NCBI RefSeq assembly: GCF_013282725.1
Contig: NZ_CP054043.1
Location: 3,844,001 to 3,908,000, forward strand
Reading direction: 5' to 3'
DNA from: Yersinia mollaretii ATCC 43969
Lineage (GTDB): Bacteria; Pseudomonadota; Gammaproteobacteria; Enterobacterales; Enterobacteriaceae
Length of the DNA: 64,000 bases
The position numbers and the translations under genes were made by a program. Below, one piece after another: positions 9,440-19,759 of this stretch. How positions within the stretch are numbered: position 1 is the first letter of the stretch; each line of letters opens with the position of its first letter. The notes beneath the pieces were generated by a model that was given only the letters and a program-made list of their open reading frames with translations, made no database searches and had not been told where the DNA came from.

Positions 9440-12400
9440 ATGTCCCAACAATATCGTTATTCATTACCTGAACGACGTGGCGATACCCGTCAGTTAGGTC
9501 AGTTGACCGGCTCTGCATGCGCGGTCGAATGTGCGGAAATCATTGAGCGCCATAAGGGTCCGGTAATGTTAATTACCCCCGATATGCAGACGGCGCTGCG
9601 CCTACGCGATGAGATCCAGCAATTCTCATCATGGCCGGTGAATACTCTCTCCGACTGGGAAACGCTGCCTTATGACAGTTTTTCTCCGCATCAGGATATT
9701 ATTTCGGCCCGCCTCTCCTGCCTGTATCAACTCCCAGCAATGGATCGTGGCGTTATTATTCTCCCGATCAATACCCTGATGCAACGGGTATGCCCCCATG
9801 AGTTTCTGCATGGTCATGCGCTGGTGATGAAAAAGGGCCAGCACCTGTCGCGGGATAAGTTACGCGCCCAGCTTGAACAGGCGGGATATCGCAGTGTTGA
9901 TCAGGTCATGGAGCACGGTGAGTTTGCCACCCGTGGAGCACTGCTGGATCTCTATCCGATGGGCAGTGAAGAGCCGTATCGAATTGATTTCTTTGATGAT
10001 GATATTGACAGTTTGCGGGTGTTTGATGTGGATACCCAGCGCACACTGTCTGAAGTTGAGCAGATAAATTTACTGCCCGCCCATGAATTTCCGATTGATA
10101 AAGCCGCCATTGAGCTATTTCGCAGCCAATGGCGTGAGCAGTTCGACGTCCGCCGTGATGCGGAACATATTTATCAGCAAGTGAGTAAAGGGATCTGGCC
10201 TGCCGGGATTGAGTACTGGCAGCCGCTGTTCTTCAGCCAACCCTTGCCCTCACTGTTCAGTTACTTGCCTGAAAATACCTTATTGGTTAACACGGGTTCG
10301 CTGGAAAGTTCCGCTGAGCGTTTTTGGCTCGATGTGAATCAGCGTTTTGAGAGCCGCCGCATTGACCCAATGCGCCCCTTGCTGGCCCCCGACACTCTCT
10401 GGTTGCGGGTGGATTCGCTGTTCAGTGAGCTAAAAGCGTGGCCACGCGTCCAATTTAAGACGGATGAAGTCCCTACCAAAGCCGCCAATACTAACTTGCA
10501 CTATCAGGCGCTGCCTGATTTGGCAGTTCAGGCGCAGCAAAAAGCGCCACTGGATAATCTACGCCGTTTTATTGAGGCATTTAGCGGTAGTGTTGTCTTC
10601 TCCGTGGAGAGCGAGGGGCGACGCGAAACACTGCAAGACCTGCTGGCGCGGATAAAAATCAGCCCAACCCTGATCACCGAGTTATCGCAAGCCCGCACAC
10701 CCGGCCATTATCTGATGATTGGTGCCGCCGAACGCGGCTTCCTTGATGCGGATAAACAGCTGGCGCTGATTTGCGAAAGTGATCTATTGGGCGAGCGCGT
10801 TAGCCGTCGTCGACAAGATAACCGCCGCACCATCAATACCGATACCCTGATCCGCAATCTGGCCGAGCTGCGCCCCGGTCAGCCGGTGGTGCATCTGGAA
10901 CACGGGGTCGGCCGCTATTTGGGTCTGACCACCCTTGAAGCGGGCGGCATCAAAGCTGAATACTTGATTTTGACCTACGCCGGTGAAGATAAGCTCTATG
11001 TGCCGGTCTCCTCCTTGCATCTGATCAGCCGTTATTCCGGTGGCGCAGATGAAAATGCGCCGCTGCACAAACTGGGTGGCGAAGCCTGGAGCCGCGCACG
11101 GCAGAAAGCCGCCGAAAAAGTGCGCGATGTGGCGGCTGAGTTGCTGGATATCTACGCACAACGCGCCGCCAAATCGGGCTTTAAATTCAAGCTCGATCGC
11201 GAGCAATATCAGCTGTTCTGCCAAAGTTTCCCGTTTGAAACCACCCCCGATCAGGAGCAGGCCATCAACGCGGTGCTCAGTGATATGTGCCAGCCGCTGG
11301 CGATGGACAGATTAGTGTGTGGTGATGTTGGTTTCGGTAAAACCGAAGTGGCGATGCGGGCCGCCTTCCTTGCTGTCGCAAATAATAAGCAAGTCGCGGT
11401 ATTAGTGCCGACCACCCTGCTTGCTCAACAGCATTTTGACAACTTCCGCGACCGTTTTGCCACTTGGCCCGTGCGGATTGAGATGATGTCCCGCTTCCGT
11501 AGCGCCAAAGAGCAACAAGTGATTCTGGAGCAAGCCGCTGAAGGGAAAGTGGATATTATTATCGGCACCCACAAATTGCTACAAAGTGACCTGCGCTGGC
11601 AAGATCTCGGTCTGTTGATCGTCGATGAAGAGCACCGTTTCGGGGTGCGCCATAAAGAGCGTATCAAAGCCATGCGCGCTGATGTGGATATCCTGACGCT
11701 CACCGCAACGCCTATCCCGCGGACACTGAATATGGCGATGAGCGGTATGCGCGATTTGTCGATTATTGCTACCCCGCCAGCACGCCGTCTGGCGGTGAAA
11801 ACCTTTGTTCGCGAATATGACAGTTTGGTGATTCGTGAAGCGATTCTGCGTGAAATTCTGCGTGGCGGGCAGGTTTACTACCTGTACAACGACGTGGAGA
11901 ACATCGAAAAAGCCACCCAGCGACTGGCGGAATTAGTGCCAGAGGCGCGGATCGCTATTGGTCATGGTCAGATGCGTGAGCGCGATCTGGAGCGGGTGAT
12001 GAACGATTTCCATCATCAGCGCTTTAACGTACTGGTCTGCACGACGATTATCGAAACCGGCATCGACATTCCTAGCGCGAATACCATTATCATCGAACGG
12101 GCCGATCATTTCGGTCTGGCGCAGCTACACCAGTTGCGGGGCCGCGTCGGGCGATCGCATCATCAAGCTTATGCCTACCTGCTCACGCCAAACCCGAAAG
12201 CGATGACCACCGATGCCAAAAAACGGCTGGAGGCCATCGCCTCACTGGAAGATCTGGGTGCGGGCTTCGCCTTGGCAACCCATGATCTGGAGATTCGTGG
12301 GGCTGGTGAGTTGTTGGGCGAGGACCAAAGCGGCCAGTTGACCACCATTGGCTTCTCGCTCTACATGGAGCTGTTGGAAAACGCGGTTGATGCGCTGAAA

Positions 12401-12886
12401 GAGGGCCGTGAACCCTCACTGGAAGATTTGACCAATAATCAGACTGAAATTGAGATGCGTATGCCAGTGTTGCTACCTGACGATTTCATTCCAGATGTGA
12501 ATATCCGACTTTCGTTCTATAAGCGAATCGCCAGCGCGCGCAATGAAACCGAACTTGATGAGTTAAAAGTTGAGCTAATCGATCGCTTTGGCAAACTGCC
12601 CGATGCCGCCCGCTACCTGTTGCAAACCGCCGAATTACGTCAGTTGGCGCAGACGTTGGGAATTAAGCGCATTGAAGGCAATGAGCGCGGAGGTTTTGTC
12701 GAATTTAGCGAGAAGAACAAGGTCGATCCGGTCTATCTGATTGGTCTGCTACAACGCCAGCCAAAGATCTATCGACTGGAAGGACCAACCAAGCTGAAGT
12801 TTATGCAGGATTTGACCGACCGAACGCAACGACTGAAATTTATCAGTGAACTGCTGGCGGCATTTGCGCAGCACCGCGTGGCTTAA
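9440..12886 (+). CDS. mfd: Transcription-repair coupling factor Mfd
   Basis: Large cytosolic ATPase that removes RNA polymerase stalled at DNA lesions and recruits UvrA. Its 1148 residues match the E. coli length. Domains in order: UvrB-like N-terminus (UvrA binding), RNA-polymerase interaction domain (about 475-550, following PGQPVVHLEHGVGRYLGL), a RecG-like translocase with Walker A GDVGFGKTEVA (about 627) and the DEEH box (about 727), the TRG motif region, and a C-terminal D7 autoinhibitory domain. It is monocistronic and divergent from lolC. Confidence 0.98.
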   Translation: MSQQYRYSLPERRGDTRQLGQLTGSACAVECAEIIERHKGPVMLITPDMQTALRLRDEIQQFSSWPVNTLSDWETLPYDSFSPHQDIISARLSCLYQLPAMDRGVIILPINTLMQRVCPHEFLHGHALVMKKGQHLSRDKLRAQLEQAGYRSVDQVMEHGEFATRGALLDLYPMGSEEPYRIDFFDDDIDSLRVFDVDTQRTLSEVEQINLLPAHEFPIDKAAIELFRSQWREQFDVRRDAEHIYQQVSKGIWPAGIEYWQPLFFSQPLPSLFSYLPENTLLVNTGSLESSAERFWLDVNQRFESRRIDPMRPLLAPDTLWLRVDSLFSELKAWPRVQFKTDEVPTKAANTNLHYQALPDLAVQAQQKAPLDNLRRFIEAFSGSVVFSVESEGRRETLQDLLARIKISPTLITELSQARTPGHYLMIGAAERGFLDADKQLALICESDLLGERVSRRRQDNRRTINTDTLIRNLAELRPGQPVVHLEHGVGRYLGLTTLEAGGIKAEYLILTYAGEDKLYVPVSSLHLISRYSGGADENAPLHKLGGEAWSRARQKAAEKVRDVAAELLDIYAQRAAKSGFKFKLDREQYQLFCQSFPFETTPDQEQAINAVLSDMCQPLAMDRLVCGDVGFGKTEVAMRAAFLAVANNKQVAVLVPTTLLAQQHFDNFRDRFATWPVRIEMMSRFRSAKEQQVILEQAAEGKVDIIIGTHKLLQSDLRWQDLGLLIVDEEHRFGVRHKERIKAMRADVDILTLTATPIPRTLNMAMSGMRDLSIIATPPARRLAVKTFVREYDSLVIREAILREILRGGQVYYLYNDVENIEKATQRLAELVPEARIAIGHGQMRERDLERVMNDFHHQRFNVLVCTTIIETGIDIPSANTIIIERADHFGLAQLHQLRGRVGRSHHQAYAYLLTPNPKAMTTDAKKRLEAIASLEDLGAGFALATHDLEIRGAGELLGEDQSGQLTTIGFSLYMELLENAVDALKEGREPSLEDLTNNQTEIEMRMPVLLPDDFIPDVNIRLSFYKRIASARNETELDELKVELIDRFGKLPDAARYLLQTAELRQLAQTLGIKRIEGNERGGFVEFSEKNKVDPVYLIGLLQRQPKIYRLEGPTKLKFMQDLTDRTQRLKFISELLAAFAQHRVA

Positions 12887-13068
12887 TCGGAGGGCTAGTG
12901 CGGGCTATCAGTCATGAGAAACCCGCGTAATGCTAATGCCACTCGCTTAACTCCCCTACTCTTCATCCTTGGGGACGCAGGAGTGTTGGGGACAAATTAG
13001 GTTAAGCGATCAGAATTAACACTAAATCGCGGGTTCTTGATGCAAGGTCTTGGACAACAGATTTTGTA

Positions 13069-13608
13069 TTATGCTCGGTCGTTCAGTATCAGTTGACCAT
13101 TTTTATCGATTGGAATCTGCGTACCTGGATCACGATCCATACGAATTTTTCCCTGCTGATCACCAATTTTGTAGGTTACGTCATATCCCAGCATTTTCTG
13201 TGATTTGTCGTAAACTGTTTGGCATCGTTCTTGGGTAGTCGTATAGGTATCATTTTCCTGCATATTATTTTGCACGCGGTTACCGGCATAGCCACCTGCC
13301 AGTGCACCCGCAACCGTGGCAATATCTTTACCACGGCCACCGCCAACCTGATGACCCAGAACCCCACCCGCAACGGCACCTAATACGGAACCCGCGATTT
13401 GGTTCTCATCCTGCACCGGTTTGCGGTGAGTGACAGTCACATTGCGACACTCTTTACGAGGCGTTTTGATCGTCTCTTTAATTGGTGTCGCGGCAAGAAC
13501 TTGTGCATATTGCGGTGCGCCGGAGAAAACATTCATACTCGCGACAGCGGCAATTCCCAGAGCGGCCGCTATACCGATACCCACACCTGCTAACATTGAT
13601 TTGTTCAC
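13069..13608 (-). CDS. ycfJ: Glycine-zipper 2TM domain protein YcfJ
   Basis: Envelope protein of the YcfJ family; its biochemical role is not established. It has 179 residues. An N-terminal hydrophobic helix (MLAGVGIGIAAALGIAAVAS) acts as signal or anchor, and a central glycine-zipper 2TM segment (GAVAGGVLGHQVGGGRGKDI) follows. The C-terminal IGDQQGKIRMDRDPGTQIP is almost identical to E. coli YcfJ. The start is GTG at 13608 (VNKSMLAG), because E. coli begins MNKSMLAG and a GGAGG site lies 7 bases upstream. The longer frame upstream is spurious. Confidence 0.9.
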   Translation of the reverse strand: MNKSMLAGVGIGIAAALGIAAVASMNVFSGAPQYAQVLAATPIKETIKTPRKECRNVTVTHRKPVQDENQIAGSVLGAVAGGVLGHQVGGGRGKDIATVAGALAGGYAGNRVQNNMQENDTYTTTQERCQTVYDKSQKMLGYDVTYKIGDQQGKIRMDRDPGTQIPIDKNGQLILNDRA

Positions 13609-13946
13609 AGGAAATCCTCCTGAAAGTGTTACCACGCATCTTCTGCTCCAGAATTCCAATATCACCAACAGAAAATCTGACAGCGTCTGGCTTTGAGGGC
13701 AGCCCCCTTAACCAGAGTACGGCGTGCGTGACTCGCCGTGTTAACTCAGTTGACAGGTGAAGTCTGCACAATGTGCTTTGACCTAGCAATAAGACAAATG
13801 GACTAAACATCCAGATAATAGGTGTGAATGAATGTGTTTAGGAGGAATCCGACTGAGGGCTTCTGTTATTGCGGAATTTTATGCTGACGTTTTCACATTA
13901 CGTGCGCATGGCTTTAGCTTTCCGTGCGCCAAACGGCAATCTTCCA
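13609..13946. other. Intergenic region upstream of ycfJ
   Basis: This 338-base gap holds the ycfJ ribosome site and presumably its promoter. A 6-bp inverted repeat ACGGCG/CGCCGT lies at 13719-13739. E. coli has bhsA and comR near here; neither is present. No coding region with a credible ribosome site was seen. Confidence 0.6.
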
Positions 13947-13980
13947 ATAAAAAACCGCCCCCTTAACCAAAGGTAGCGGT
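13947..13980 (-). terminator. Terminator after ndh
   Basis: On the minus strand an ACCGC...GCGGT hairpin, with partly paired inner sequence, is followed by a GGTTTTTTATTGG tail. It begins 22 bases downstream of the ndh stop. Confidence 0.7.
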
Positions 13981-14002
13981 CTATTTCAGATAAAAGCAAT
14001 TT

Positions 14003-15307
14003 TTAGTGCAATTTTAAGCGAGGTCGGATAACCCGATTAATCCCGCCCACCAGCATCATCAGCCCCGTCTTAGTGTAACCATGCAGTGCCACTTGGTGCA
14101 TACGGTACAACGAGATATAGACCACGCGAGCCACTCGGCCTTCGACCATCATTGAGCCGCGCATCAGGTTACCCATCAGGCTGCCAACGGTGCTGAATTT
14201 CGACAGTGACACCAGTGAGCCGTGATCTTTGTAGATGTACGGCTTGAGCGGCTGGTCGTTAAGCAGCGCCAAAATATTGCTGTAACAACGGCTGGCCATC
14301 TGATGCGCTGACTGCGCACGCGGTGGAACAAAACCACCACTCGGCTGCGGACAAGAAGCACAGTCGCCGATAGCAAAGATATTCGGATCACGGGTAGTTT
14401 GCAGTGTTGGTTCAACCACCAACTGATTAATGCGGTTGGTTTCCAGCCCTGCGATATCTTTCATAAAGTCCGGCGCTTTAATCCCTGCGGCCCAGACCAT
14501 CAGATCTGCATTAATGTACTCACCCTCTTTGGTATTCAGACCGTTTTCGTCAGCACTGGTTACCATAGTTTTGGTCAATACGCGGACACCCAACTTAATC
14601 AGCTCTTGATGTGCGGCAGCCGAAATGCGTGGCGGCAAGGCAGGAAGAATACGCTCACCTGCTTCAACCAGCGTCACATTCAACGCCTGATTGTCCAAAC
14701 CTTCAAAACCGTAGCTGTGCAACTGTTTTACCGCATTGTGCAATTCAGCAGAGAGCTCTACACCCGTGGCCCCGCCGCCGACAATCGCGATGTTCACTTT
14801 GCCCTTCTCACCCGGTTGCGCTGAATATTTCAGGAACAGGTTAAGCATCTCATTGTGGAAACGGTGCGCCTGATGCGGGTTATCGAGGAAAATGCAGTTC
14901 TCTTTCACGCCCGGTGTCCCGAAATCGTTCGAGGTACTGCCCAGCGCCATCACCAGAATGTCGTAGGTTAATTCGCGTTGTGTCACCAGTACATCGCCGT
15001 GTTCATCGCAAATCTCTGCCAGGCTGAGGGTTTTGGTTTCACGATTGATGCCCGTTAAGGAACCTAACTGGAAATTAAACGCGTGGTTACGGGCATGAGC
15101 CAGATAACTCAGTGCATCGACACCATCATCCAGAGAACCGGTCGCCACTTCATGCAACAACGGTTTCCACAAATGGCTATGGTTACGATCGACCAAAACG
15201 ATCTCAGCTTTTTTACTGCGACCCAGCTTATGACCCAGGCTCGTTGCCAGCTCAAGACCGCCGGCACCACCACCAATAATAACGATTTTTTTCTTCGGCG
15301 TTGTCAA
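14003..15307 (-). CDS. ndh: NADH:quinone oxidoreductase type II (Ndh)
   Basis: Single-subunit, non-proton-pumping FAD enzyme on the cytoplasmic face of the inner membrane that passes electrons from NADH to ubiquinone. It has 434 residues. The FAD-binding Rossmann motif [12 protein letters not shown] is at the N-terminus, the second (NADH) motif [15 protein letters not shown] is in the middle, and the FAD contact FAIGDCASC is near 310. The amphipathic C-terminus is basic ([10 protein letters not shown]). It is monocistronic, and a perfect FNR box about 140 bases upstream agrees with anaerobic repression of ndh in E. coli. Confidence 0.97.
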   Translation of the reverse strand: MTTPKKKIVIIGGGAGGLELATSLGHKLGRSKKAEIVLVDRNHSHLWKPLLHEVATGSLDDGVDALSYLAHARNHAFNFQLGSLTGINRETKTLSLAEICDEHGDVLVTQRELTYDILVMALGSTSNDFGTPGVKENCIFLDNPHQAHRFHNEMLNLFLKYSAQPGEKGKVNIAIVGGGATGVELSAELHNAVKQLHSYGFEGLDNQALNVTLVEAGERILPALPPRISAAAHQELIKLGVRVLTKTMVTSADENGLNTKEGEYINADLMVWAAGIKAPDFMKDIAGLETNRINQLVVEPTLQTTRDPNIFAIGDCASCPQPSGGFVPPRAQSAHQMASRCYSNILALLNDQPLKPYIYKDHGSLVSLSKFSTVGSLMGNLMRGSMMVEGRVARVVYISLYRMHQVALHGYTKTGLMMLVGGINRVIRPRLKLH

Positions 15308-15718
15308 AATGACCCCCTAAATGTGAACCCTTTGTTAGCTAAAGGTAAATGAATAATATCCTTATATAACATAGGGTTCGCTGATGCTAATTCAATAAAC
15401 TGGAGTCAGAATATCATGCAGGGTTATTTGGTCATACCAAAATTGATATATATCAACTTTATTTGATTAAAGTGGCAGCGGCGGGATTTTTTCTGGAATA
15501 GGATTCAAATAGTTAGCATTTCGTCACAATTTAGAATCTTTCTATTTGCCAACCCAGAAAGGGAGATTTTGAGGTTTTTTGCCATAAAAATGGCCTGAAA
15601 AAAGTACGATATGCACCCTTTCCAAGCCAGATAACAGAGTGTTGTAAGCTCTGCAATTAACCCATCATTAACATTCAACCGCATTAACCTTGCGTTTTAG
15701 GCTAACTCAGCCCTCTAA
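15308..15718. other. ndh upstream regulatory region
   Basis: This 411-base AT-rich gap between the ndh start and the ycfP stop holds the ndh promoter and the FNR box. A short GCCAT/ATGGC inverted repeat flanked by T6 and A6 lies near 15575-15600; it is not a typical terminator on either strand. No open frame with a ribosome site was found. Confidence 0.6.
15443..15456 (-). promoter_or_regulatory. Perfect FNR box upstream of ndh
   Basis: TTGAT-ATAT-ATCAA is an exact match to the FNR consensus. In E. coli FNR represses ndh under anaerobiosis from sites upstream of the promoter, so this is probably a repressor site for ndh. Confidence 0.8.
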
Positions 15719-16261
15719 CTAACCCAGCGTTTTAAACGCCTTGATCCGCTGAAGATGGGGTGACAGATCCCTAAATTTGTGGCTCTGCTTCTCATCCCAG
15801 ACAATTTCATAATAGGGGTGCAAGTCACCGGCTGTCAGCTTGCTATCGAGCATTTCATCATGGCGAGAGAGCACCACCAGACAACGATCGCGGTTTTTCT
15901 CACGGAAGTCATTAACACATTTACTGGCAATATCGATGTACTCTTCCGGGCGATCAATTTTGCCACTCATATTATTTTGCGGATAAAGATTGGGGTTGAA
16001 TGAGACTTGACGAATACCACACAAAAAACCGATGCGCTCAGCCCAAAAACCACCTAAACCCACACCACAAATCAGTGACTTGGCATCACCGCCCTGCTGA
16101 ATGGCTTTATCTACCTCTTTCAACAAATGCTGCATATCGTGGCGAGGATGCAAAGTGCTGTAACTGATAAAACGCACATCCGGATCAATGAATTGCAGTT
16201 GCAGGACTTTCTCGTGATTGCCGGGACTCGTGGAGTCAAAACCATGTAGATAGACTATCAT
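15719..16261 (-). CDS. ycfP: YcfP/YqiA-family esterase-like protein
   Basis: A 180-residue member of the UPF0227 alpha/beta-hydrolase family; substrate unknown. The opening strand [18 protein letters not shown] carries the HGF oxyanion motif. The nucleophile elbow reads GVGLGG where esterases have GxSxG, so the serine is replaced by Leu; E. coli YcfP should be compared before assigning activity. A C-terminal His lies in KQSHKFRDL. The gene is 15 bases downstream of nagZ and probably cotranscribed with it. Confidence 0.85.
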   Translation of the reverse strand: MIVYLHGFDSTSPGNHEKVLQLQFIDPDVRFISYSTLHPRHDMQHLLKEVDKAIQQGGDAKSLICGVGLGGFWAERIGFLCGIRQVSFNPNLYPQNNMSGKIDRPEEYIDIASKCVNDFREKNRDRCLVVLSRHDEMLDSKLTAGDLHPYYEIVWDEKQSHKFRDLSPHLQRIKAFKTLG

Positions 16262-16276
16262 TTTTATCCTCGCGAC

Positions 16277-17308
16277 TTATTTAGGATATGAATCTTTATG
16301 TGCATCCCAACGTTCGCTGAGTGCAGTTAATGCCCTATTCGCCTGCTGCCAACGTGATGATGCCATCAGCGCCTGACGATCAAACTGCCCAGAATGATAC
16401 AAGCCCGTCAGTTTGTCTGCTTTGACCGGAGACAGGTTATCGAGCACGCTGATAGCCCCCTGACGGTTATTGCACACCAAAATCATATCGCAACCCGCAT
16501 CCAAAGAGGCCTGCCCGCGCTCGGCGTAGCTGCCCATAATCGCCGCCCCTTCCATCGAGAGATCATCGGAGAAAATGATGCCGCTGAAGCCTAACTCTTG
16601 ACGCAATATCTGCTGAAGCCAGTAAGCCGAGCCACTGGCGGGGCGTGCATCGGCTTCAGTATAAATCACGTGAGCAGGCATGATGGCATCGAGCAACCCG
16701 CGCGCGATCAGTTCGCGAAATATAACCATATCATGAGTGCGGATTTCTGCCAGTGGCCGATTATCCCGTGGCGTCTCTTTGTGGGAGTCAGCGGTCACTG
16801 CGCCGTGACCGGGGAAGTGCTTCCCAGTGGTTTTCATCCCCGCGCTGTGCATCCCTCGGATAAAGCACTCGGCCATATTCAGTGCTTGCTGTGGATCACT
16901 GTGGAATGAGCGCTCACCAATGGCGGCGCTGACATGACCAATGTCCAATACTGGCGCGAAGCTGATATCAATATCCATTGAGATCATCTCTGCCGCCATC
17001 AACCAGCCCGCCTCTTGCGCAAGCTGAGCGGCAGTGGCGGCATCATTGATAGCGGCAAATGACTGGGCCGCAGGCAGGCGAGTAAAACCTTCGCGAAAAC
17101 GTTGCACCCGCCCACCTTCTTGATCCACCGCCACCACCAGCCGATCATGGGATGCCGCTCTGATTTGGCGAACCAACTCACGCAACTGCTCAGCATCATG
17201 ATAATTACGGCTGAACAAAATCAGGCCGCCCACCAGCGGGTGTTTTAAAATCTCACGCTCTTCAGCATCCAGCTCATAGCTGGCAACATCTAACATCACT
17301 GGACCCAC
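16277..17308 (-). CDS. nagZ: Beta-N-acetylhexosaminidase NagZ
   Basis: Cytosolic glycoside hydrolase family 3 enzyme that cleaves N-acetylglucosamine from anhydro-muropeptides during cell-wall recycling; its products influence AmpC induction. It has 343 residues. The family catalytic loop [14 protein letters not shown] and the catalytic Asp region [12 protein letters not shown] are intact. The start is GTG (VGPVMLDV, equal to E. coli MGPVMLDV) with a GAGG site upstream. It belongs with thiK, lpoB and ycfL in the recycling/envelope run found in E. coli. Confidence 0.96.
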   Translation of the reverse strand: MGPVMLDVASYELDAEEREILKHPLVGGLILFSRNYHDAEQLRELVRQIRAASHDRLVVAVDQEGGRVQRFREGFTRLPAAQSFAAINDAATAAQLAQEAGWLMAAEMISMDIDISFAPVLDIGHVSAAIGERSFHSDPQQALNMAECFIRGMHSAGMKTTGKHFPGHGAVTADSHKETPRDNRPLAEIRTHDMVIFRELIARGLLDAIMPAHVIYTEADARPASGSAYWLQQILRQELGFSGIIFSDDLSMEGAAIMGSYAERGQASLDAGCDMILVCNNRQGAISVLDNLSPVKADKLTGLYHSGQFDRQALMASSRWQQANRALTALSERWDAHKDSYPK

Positions 17309-17383
17309 GACAACCTCACATCATTCCCGCCATACTTAACGCTGTAGCGCCAAGTTCTTTGGGTAAAGTTAAAAGTTAAAAAA

Positions 17384-18250
17384 TCAAAAAGAGAGATTAA
17401 ATCGCTGACGCAACGGTGCGGCCCATTGTAAAAACGCGCTATCCCCCGTTTGCTGCCAGCGAACTTCAAACCACATCAACATCAAGTAATCAATCCACGG
17501 CAGCCAGCGCTGTATCTGGCAGGATAGCCGCTTGATATCGGAATAGCCGTGTTGACTGCTACAATAGCGCTGTAAAAAAAACTGTTGTTGTGGTTTTGAC
17601 CACCCATTACTCCGAAAAAGAGCGGCAATGTCCAAGGCAATATCGCCATCGGCGGCATATTCCCAATCAATTAGTTTCAGCCCAGTCGCGGTCATTAAGA
17701 GATTGCCAGGATGAATATCCATATGCAGGGGAGCCAGTTTCACCGGCTGCGGTTGCGGTCTGCGCAGAAAACCATGCTGGAGCCGCAGCCAGCCCGGTGA
17801 ACGGCGCGCGGGATCAATTAAGTCACCATAGCGGATAAGCTGAGCGCGCAAGTCCAGCCGATAACCACTAACGGGTAAATGATGGAGGCGGGCCAAGAGC
17901 TGCGCTAACTGACCATTATTCGCTAATTCAATAAATTGGGCATTAGTGACAACGTCACCCTCAAGCCAATTGACCACCAACCAGTGCGCATTTGCGGCAA
18001 TAATGGCCGGAGATAGATCGCTGCCAGCGACATGCCGCAACAGTTTGCACTCTCGCCGCCGATTCACACCTAACTGCATTTTCTGCATCGACTGTTCACG
18101 TGCCAGCCAATCAACATTTGGGGCGGTGATACGCCAGCTTTCACCCGTTAGCCCAGAGACGGGGCTAATCTGGCAATCGGCGATTTTCACCGCCGGATTG
18201 AGACTTTCAATCAGCACATGCAGGGCAGGATCAGCGCTGGACCGGGCCAT
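17384..18250 (-). CDS. thiK: Thiamine kinase ThiK
   Basis: Aminoglycoside-phosphotransferase-fold kinase that phosphorylates salvaged thiamine to thiamine monophosphate. It has 288 residues. The catalytic loop is LHMDIHPGNLLM and the metal motif LKLIDWEYAADGDIALD. The first 20 bases overlap the end of lpoB, which couples the two genes. The N-terminal half is divergent from E. coli, so substrate specificity is inferred from synteny and the conserved C-terminal half. Confidence 0.9.
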   Translation of the reverse strand: MARSSADPALHVLIESLNPAVKIADCQISPVSGLTGESWRITAPNVDWLAREQSMQKMQLGVNRRRECKLLRHVAGSDLSPAIIAANAHWLVVNWLEGDVVTNAQFIELANNGQLAQLLARLHHLPVSGYRLDLRAQLIRYGDLIDPARRSPGWLRLQHGFLRRPQPQPVKLAPLHMDIHPGNLLMTATGLKLIDWEYAADGDIALDIAALFRSNGWSKPQQQFFLQRYCSSQHGYSDIKRLSCQIQRWLPWIDYLMLMWFEVRWQQTGDSAFLQWAAPLRQRFNLSF

Positions 18251-18812
18251 GACCTGACCAGATAATTTCGCCAGTTTGCGCCTGCATCAATTGCATTTCG
18301 ATGGTCGGTGATTTGACATCGCCGCTCACATCGCTATACAGCACATACTGGGCGCTGACATAACGGGCCAGACCAATCGCTTTGCTGCGCGATCCCAGAC
18401 TATCCTCTTCCGATAAACCCAGTGTTTGCTTGGCGACAGCCAATTGCTGCGGCGAGATCAACACAAACTTCTTATTTGATGTCAGCATCTGATGCAGTGC
18501 GGCGGTGGCTTTCGCCATCTGCAATGCGCCGTTGGTGTTATTTTTGACGCTATCGAGCAGCAATATGCTGCCGTTCGCCACCTCTTTGCTGTTCACCATC
18601 TGTGCGACTAAAGGTTCTACGCTGACGGCCCAGTCGATAGATTGCGGCATTTTCGGCGGCGGAGGCACGGTATCCACCGGAGGAGGTGTTTCAATGACGG
18701 GGGGGGTGACCGGCTCTATGGTGACTGGCGGTGTGGTTGGCTCAACAGGTGGCGGGGTAATACAGCCCGTCAGCACCAGTGCAGCCAGCGCCACAGATAA
18801 ATACCTTTTCAT
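18231..18812 (-). CDS. lpoB: Penicillin-binding protein activator LpoB
   Basis: Outer-membrane lipoprotein that reaches through the periplasm to stimulate PBP1b. Its 193 residues begin with the signal peptide MKRYLSVALAALVLTGC, the lipobox being LTGC with Cys17. Next comes a proline/threonine/valine-rich disordered linker (about 18-60, PPPVEPTTPPV...) and then the globular PBP1b-binding domain. It overlaps thiK. Confidence 0.95.
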   Translation of the reverse strand: MKRYLSVALAALVLTGCITPPPVEPTTPPVTIEPVTPPVIETPPPVDTVPPPPKMPQSIDWAVSVEPLVAQMVNSKEVANGSILLLDSVKNNTNGALQMAKATAALHQMLTSNKKFVLISPQQLAVAKQTLGLSEEDSLGSRSKAIGLARYVSAQYVLYSDVSGDVKSPTIEMQLMQAQTGEIIWSGHGPVQR

Positions 18813-18839
18813 TGTCCCACTCCAATAGCGACTGAACTA

Positions 18840-19229
18840 TTATAAAAATAAATGAAGGCGCGCACTTCGCGCGTTGAAATTATTATTGACTGACTGAACC
18901 GCAACATCATCGCCCGGCGTGATTATCATCGAACGCGGCGCGTCCAGTGGCGGCACATCCAAGCCCTGCGCATCATACCAATAAAAACGATAGTTTATTT
19001 TTATCGGCTTATTTTGACTATTAGAGATCACTGATCGCGCAATATTGTCACCCGATGAGGTTGATACCGCGGGTTGAGAAGCCAAAATACCCGCCGTCAG
19101 CACTGACGAATCCATGACCACGGTTTGCTGCTGATTAACCGCAATCCCTTTCGGGCTGCTGCACCCTAGCAATGTCGCCATACCCGCGAACGCCATCAGT
19201 GGCAATAAAAACGCCTTCACACGGCGCAT
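18840..19229 (-). CDS. ycfL: YcfL-family lipoprotein
   Basis: Predicted lipoprotein of 129 residues with signal peptide MRRVKAFLLPLMAFAGMATLLGC (lipobox LLGC). The rest is a small beta-rich domain containing NKPIKINYRFYWYDAQGLDV, typical of the YcfL (DUF1425) family. It sits 27 bases upstream of lpoB in the same order as in E. coli. Its function is unknown; an envelope role beside LpoB is inference. Confidence 0.88.
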   Translation of the reverse strand: MRRVKAFLLPLMAFAGMATLLGCSSPKGIAVNQQQTVVMDSSVLTAGILASQPAVSTSSGDNIARSVISNSQNKPIKINYRFYWYDAQGLDVPPLDAPRSMIITPGDDVAVQSVNNNFNARSARLHLFL

Positions 19230-19327
19230 AGGCTGACCTCAGTTAAACTCAACAATGATATCGCTATTGATGCAGCGACCTATTTGTGTGGCAATCTAAT
19301 TATGTGGCAACTGGCTGATGCGGCAAC

Positions 19328-19681
19328 TTACTTATGTGACAGCAAAGAACCCAGTTCACGGCCGCCGACCAAATGCATGTGGATATGGTAGACCACCTGC
19401 CCGGCATGGCGGTTGCAATTGATAATCAGGCGATAGCCATCTTCAGCAATACCTTCCTGCTCTGCAAGTTTAGCAGCTACCGTAATCATGCGGCCTAATG
19501 TTGCTTCGTGTTCTGCGGTGACATCATTCACAGTAGGAATAAGAATATTGGGAATGATTAAGATATGGGTTGGTGCCTGCGGAGCGATGTCGCGAAACGC
19601 GGTCACCAGTTCATCCTGATAAACCACGTCGGCAGGGATTTCACGGCGGATAATTTTGCTGAAAATCGTTTCTTCGGCCAT
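19328..19681 (-). CDS. hinT: Purine nucleoside phosphoramidase HinT
   Basis: HIT-family hydrolase of 117 residues that cleaves adenosine 5'-phosphoramidates. The histidine triad is visible as HIHMHLVGG near the C-terminus, and the N-terminus [21 protein letters not shown] is highly conserved. In E. coli hinT is followed by fhuE and ptsG; here an accessory block occupies that interval. Confidence 0.96.
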   Translation of the reverse strand: MAEETIFSKIIRREIPADVVYQDELVTAFRDIAPQAPTHILIIPNILIPTVNDVTAEHEATLGRMITVAAKLAEQEGIAEDGYRLIINCNRHAGQVVYHIHMHLVGGRELGSLLSHK

Positions 19682-19759
19682 AACGCATTTCCTTGATCAT
19701 GATAAAAATGGGGAATGCGTAGTATGAGCGACAAATTCTATTGATTTCAACCTCAATCA

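Noticed and set aside
10784-11224. 146-codon antisense frame inside mfd
   Set aside because: mfd is unambiguous over its whole length; the antisense frame lacks a ribosome site and any domain.
15572-15606. T6-GCCAT-aaaa-ATGGC-A6 inverted repeat as terminator of ycfP
   Set aside because: On both strands the T-run precedes and the A-run follows the stem, the reverse of what intrinsic termination needs.
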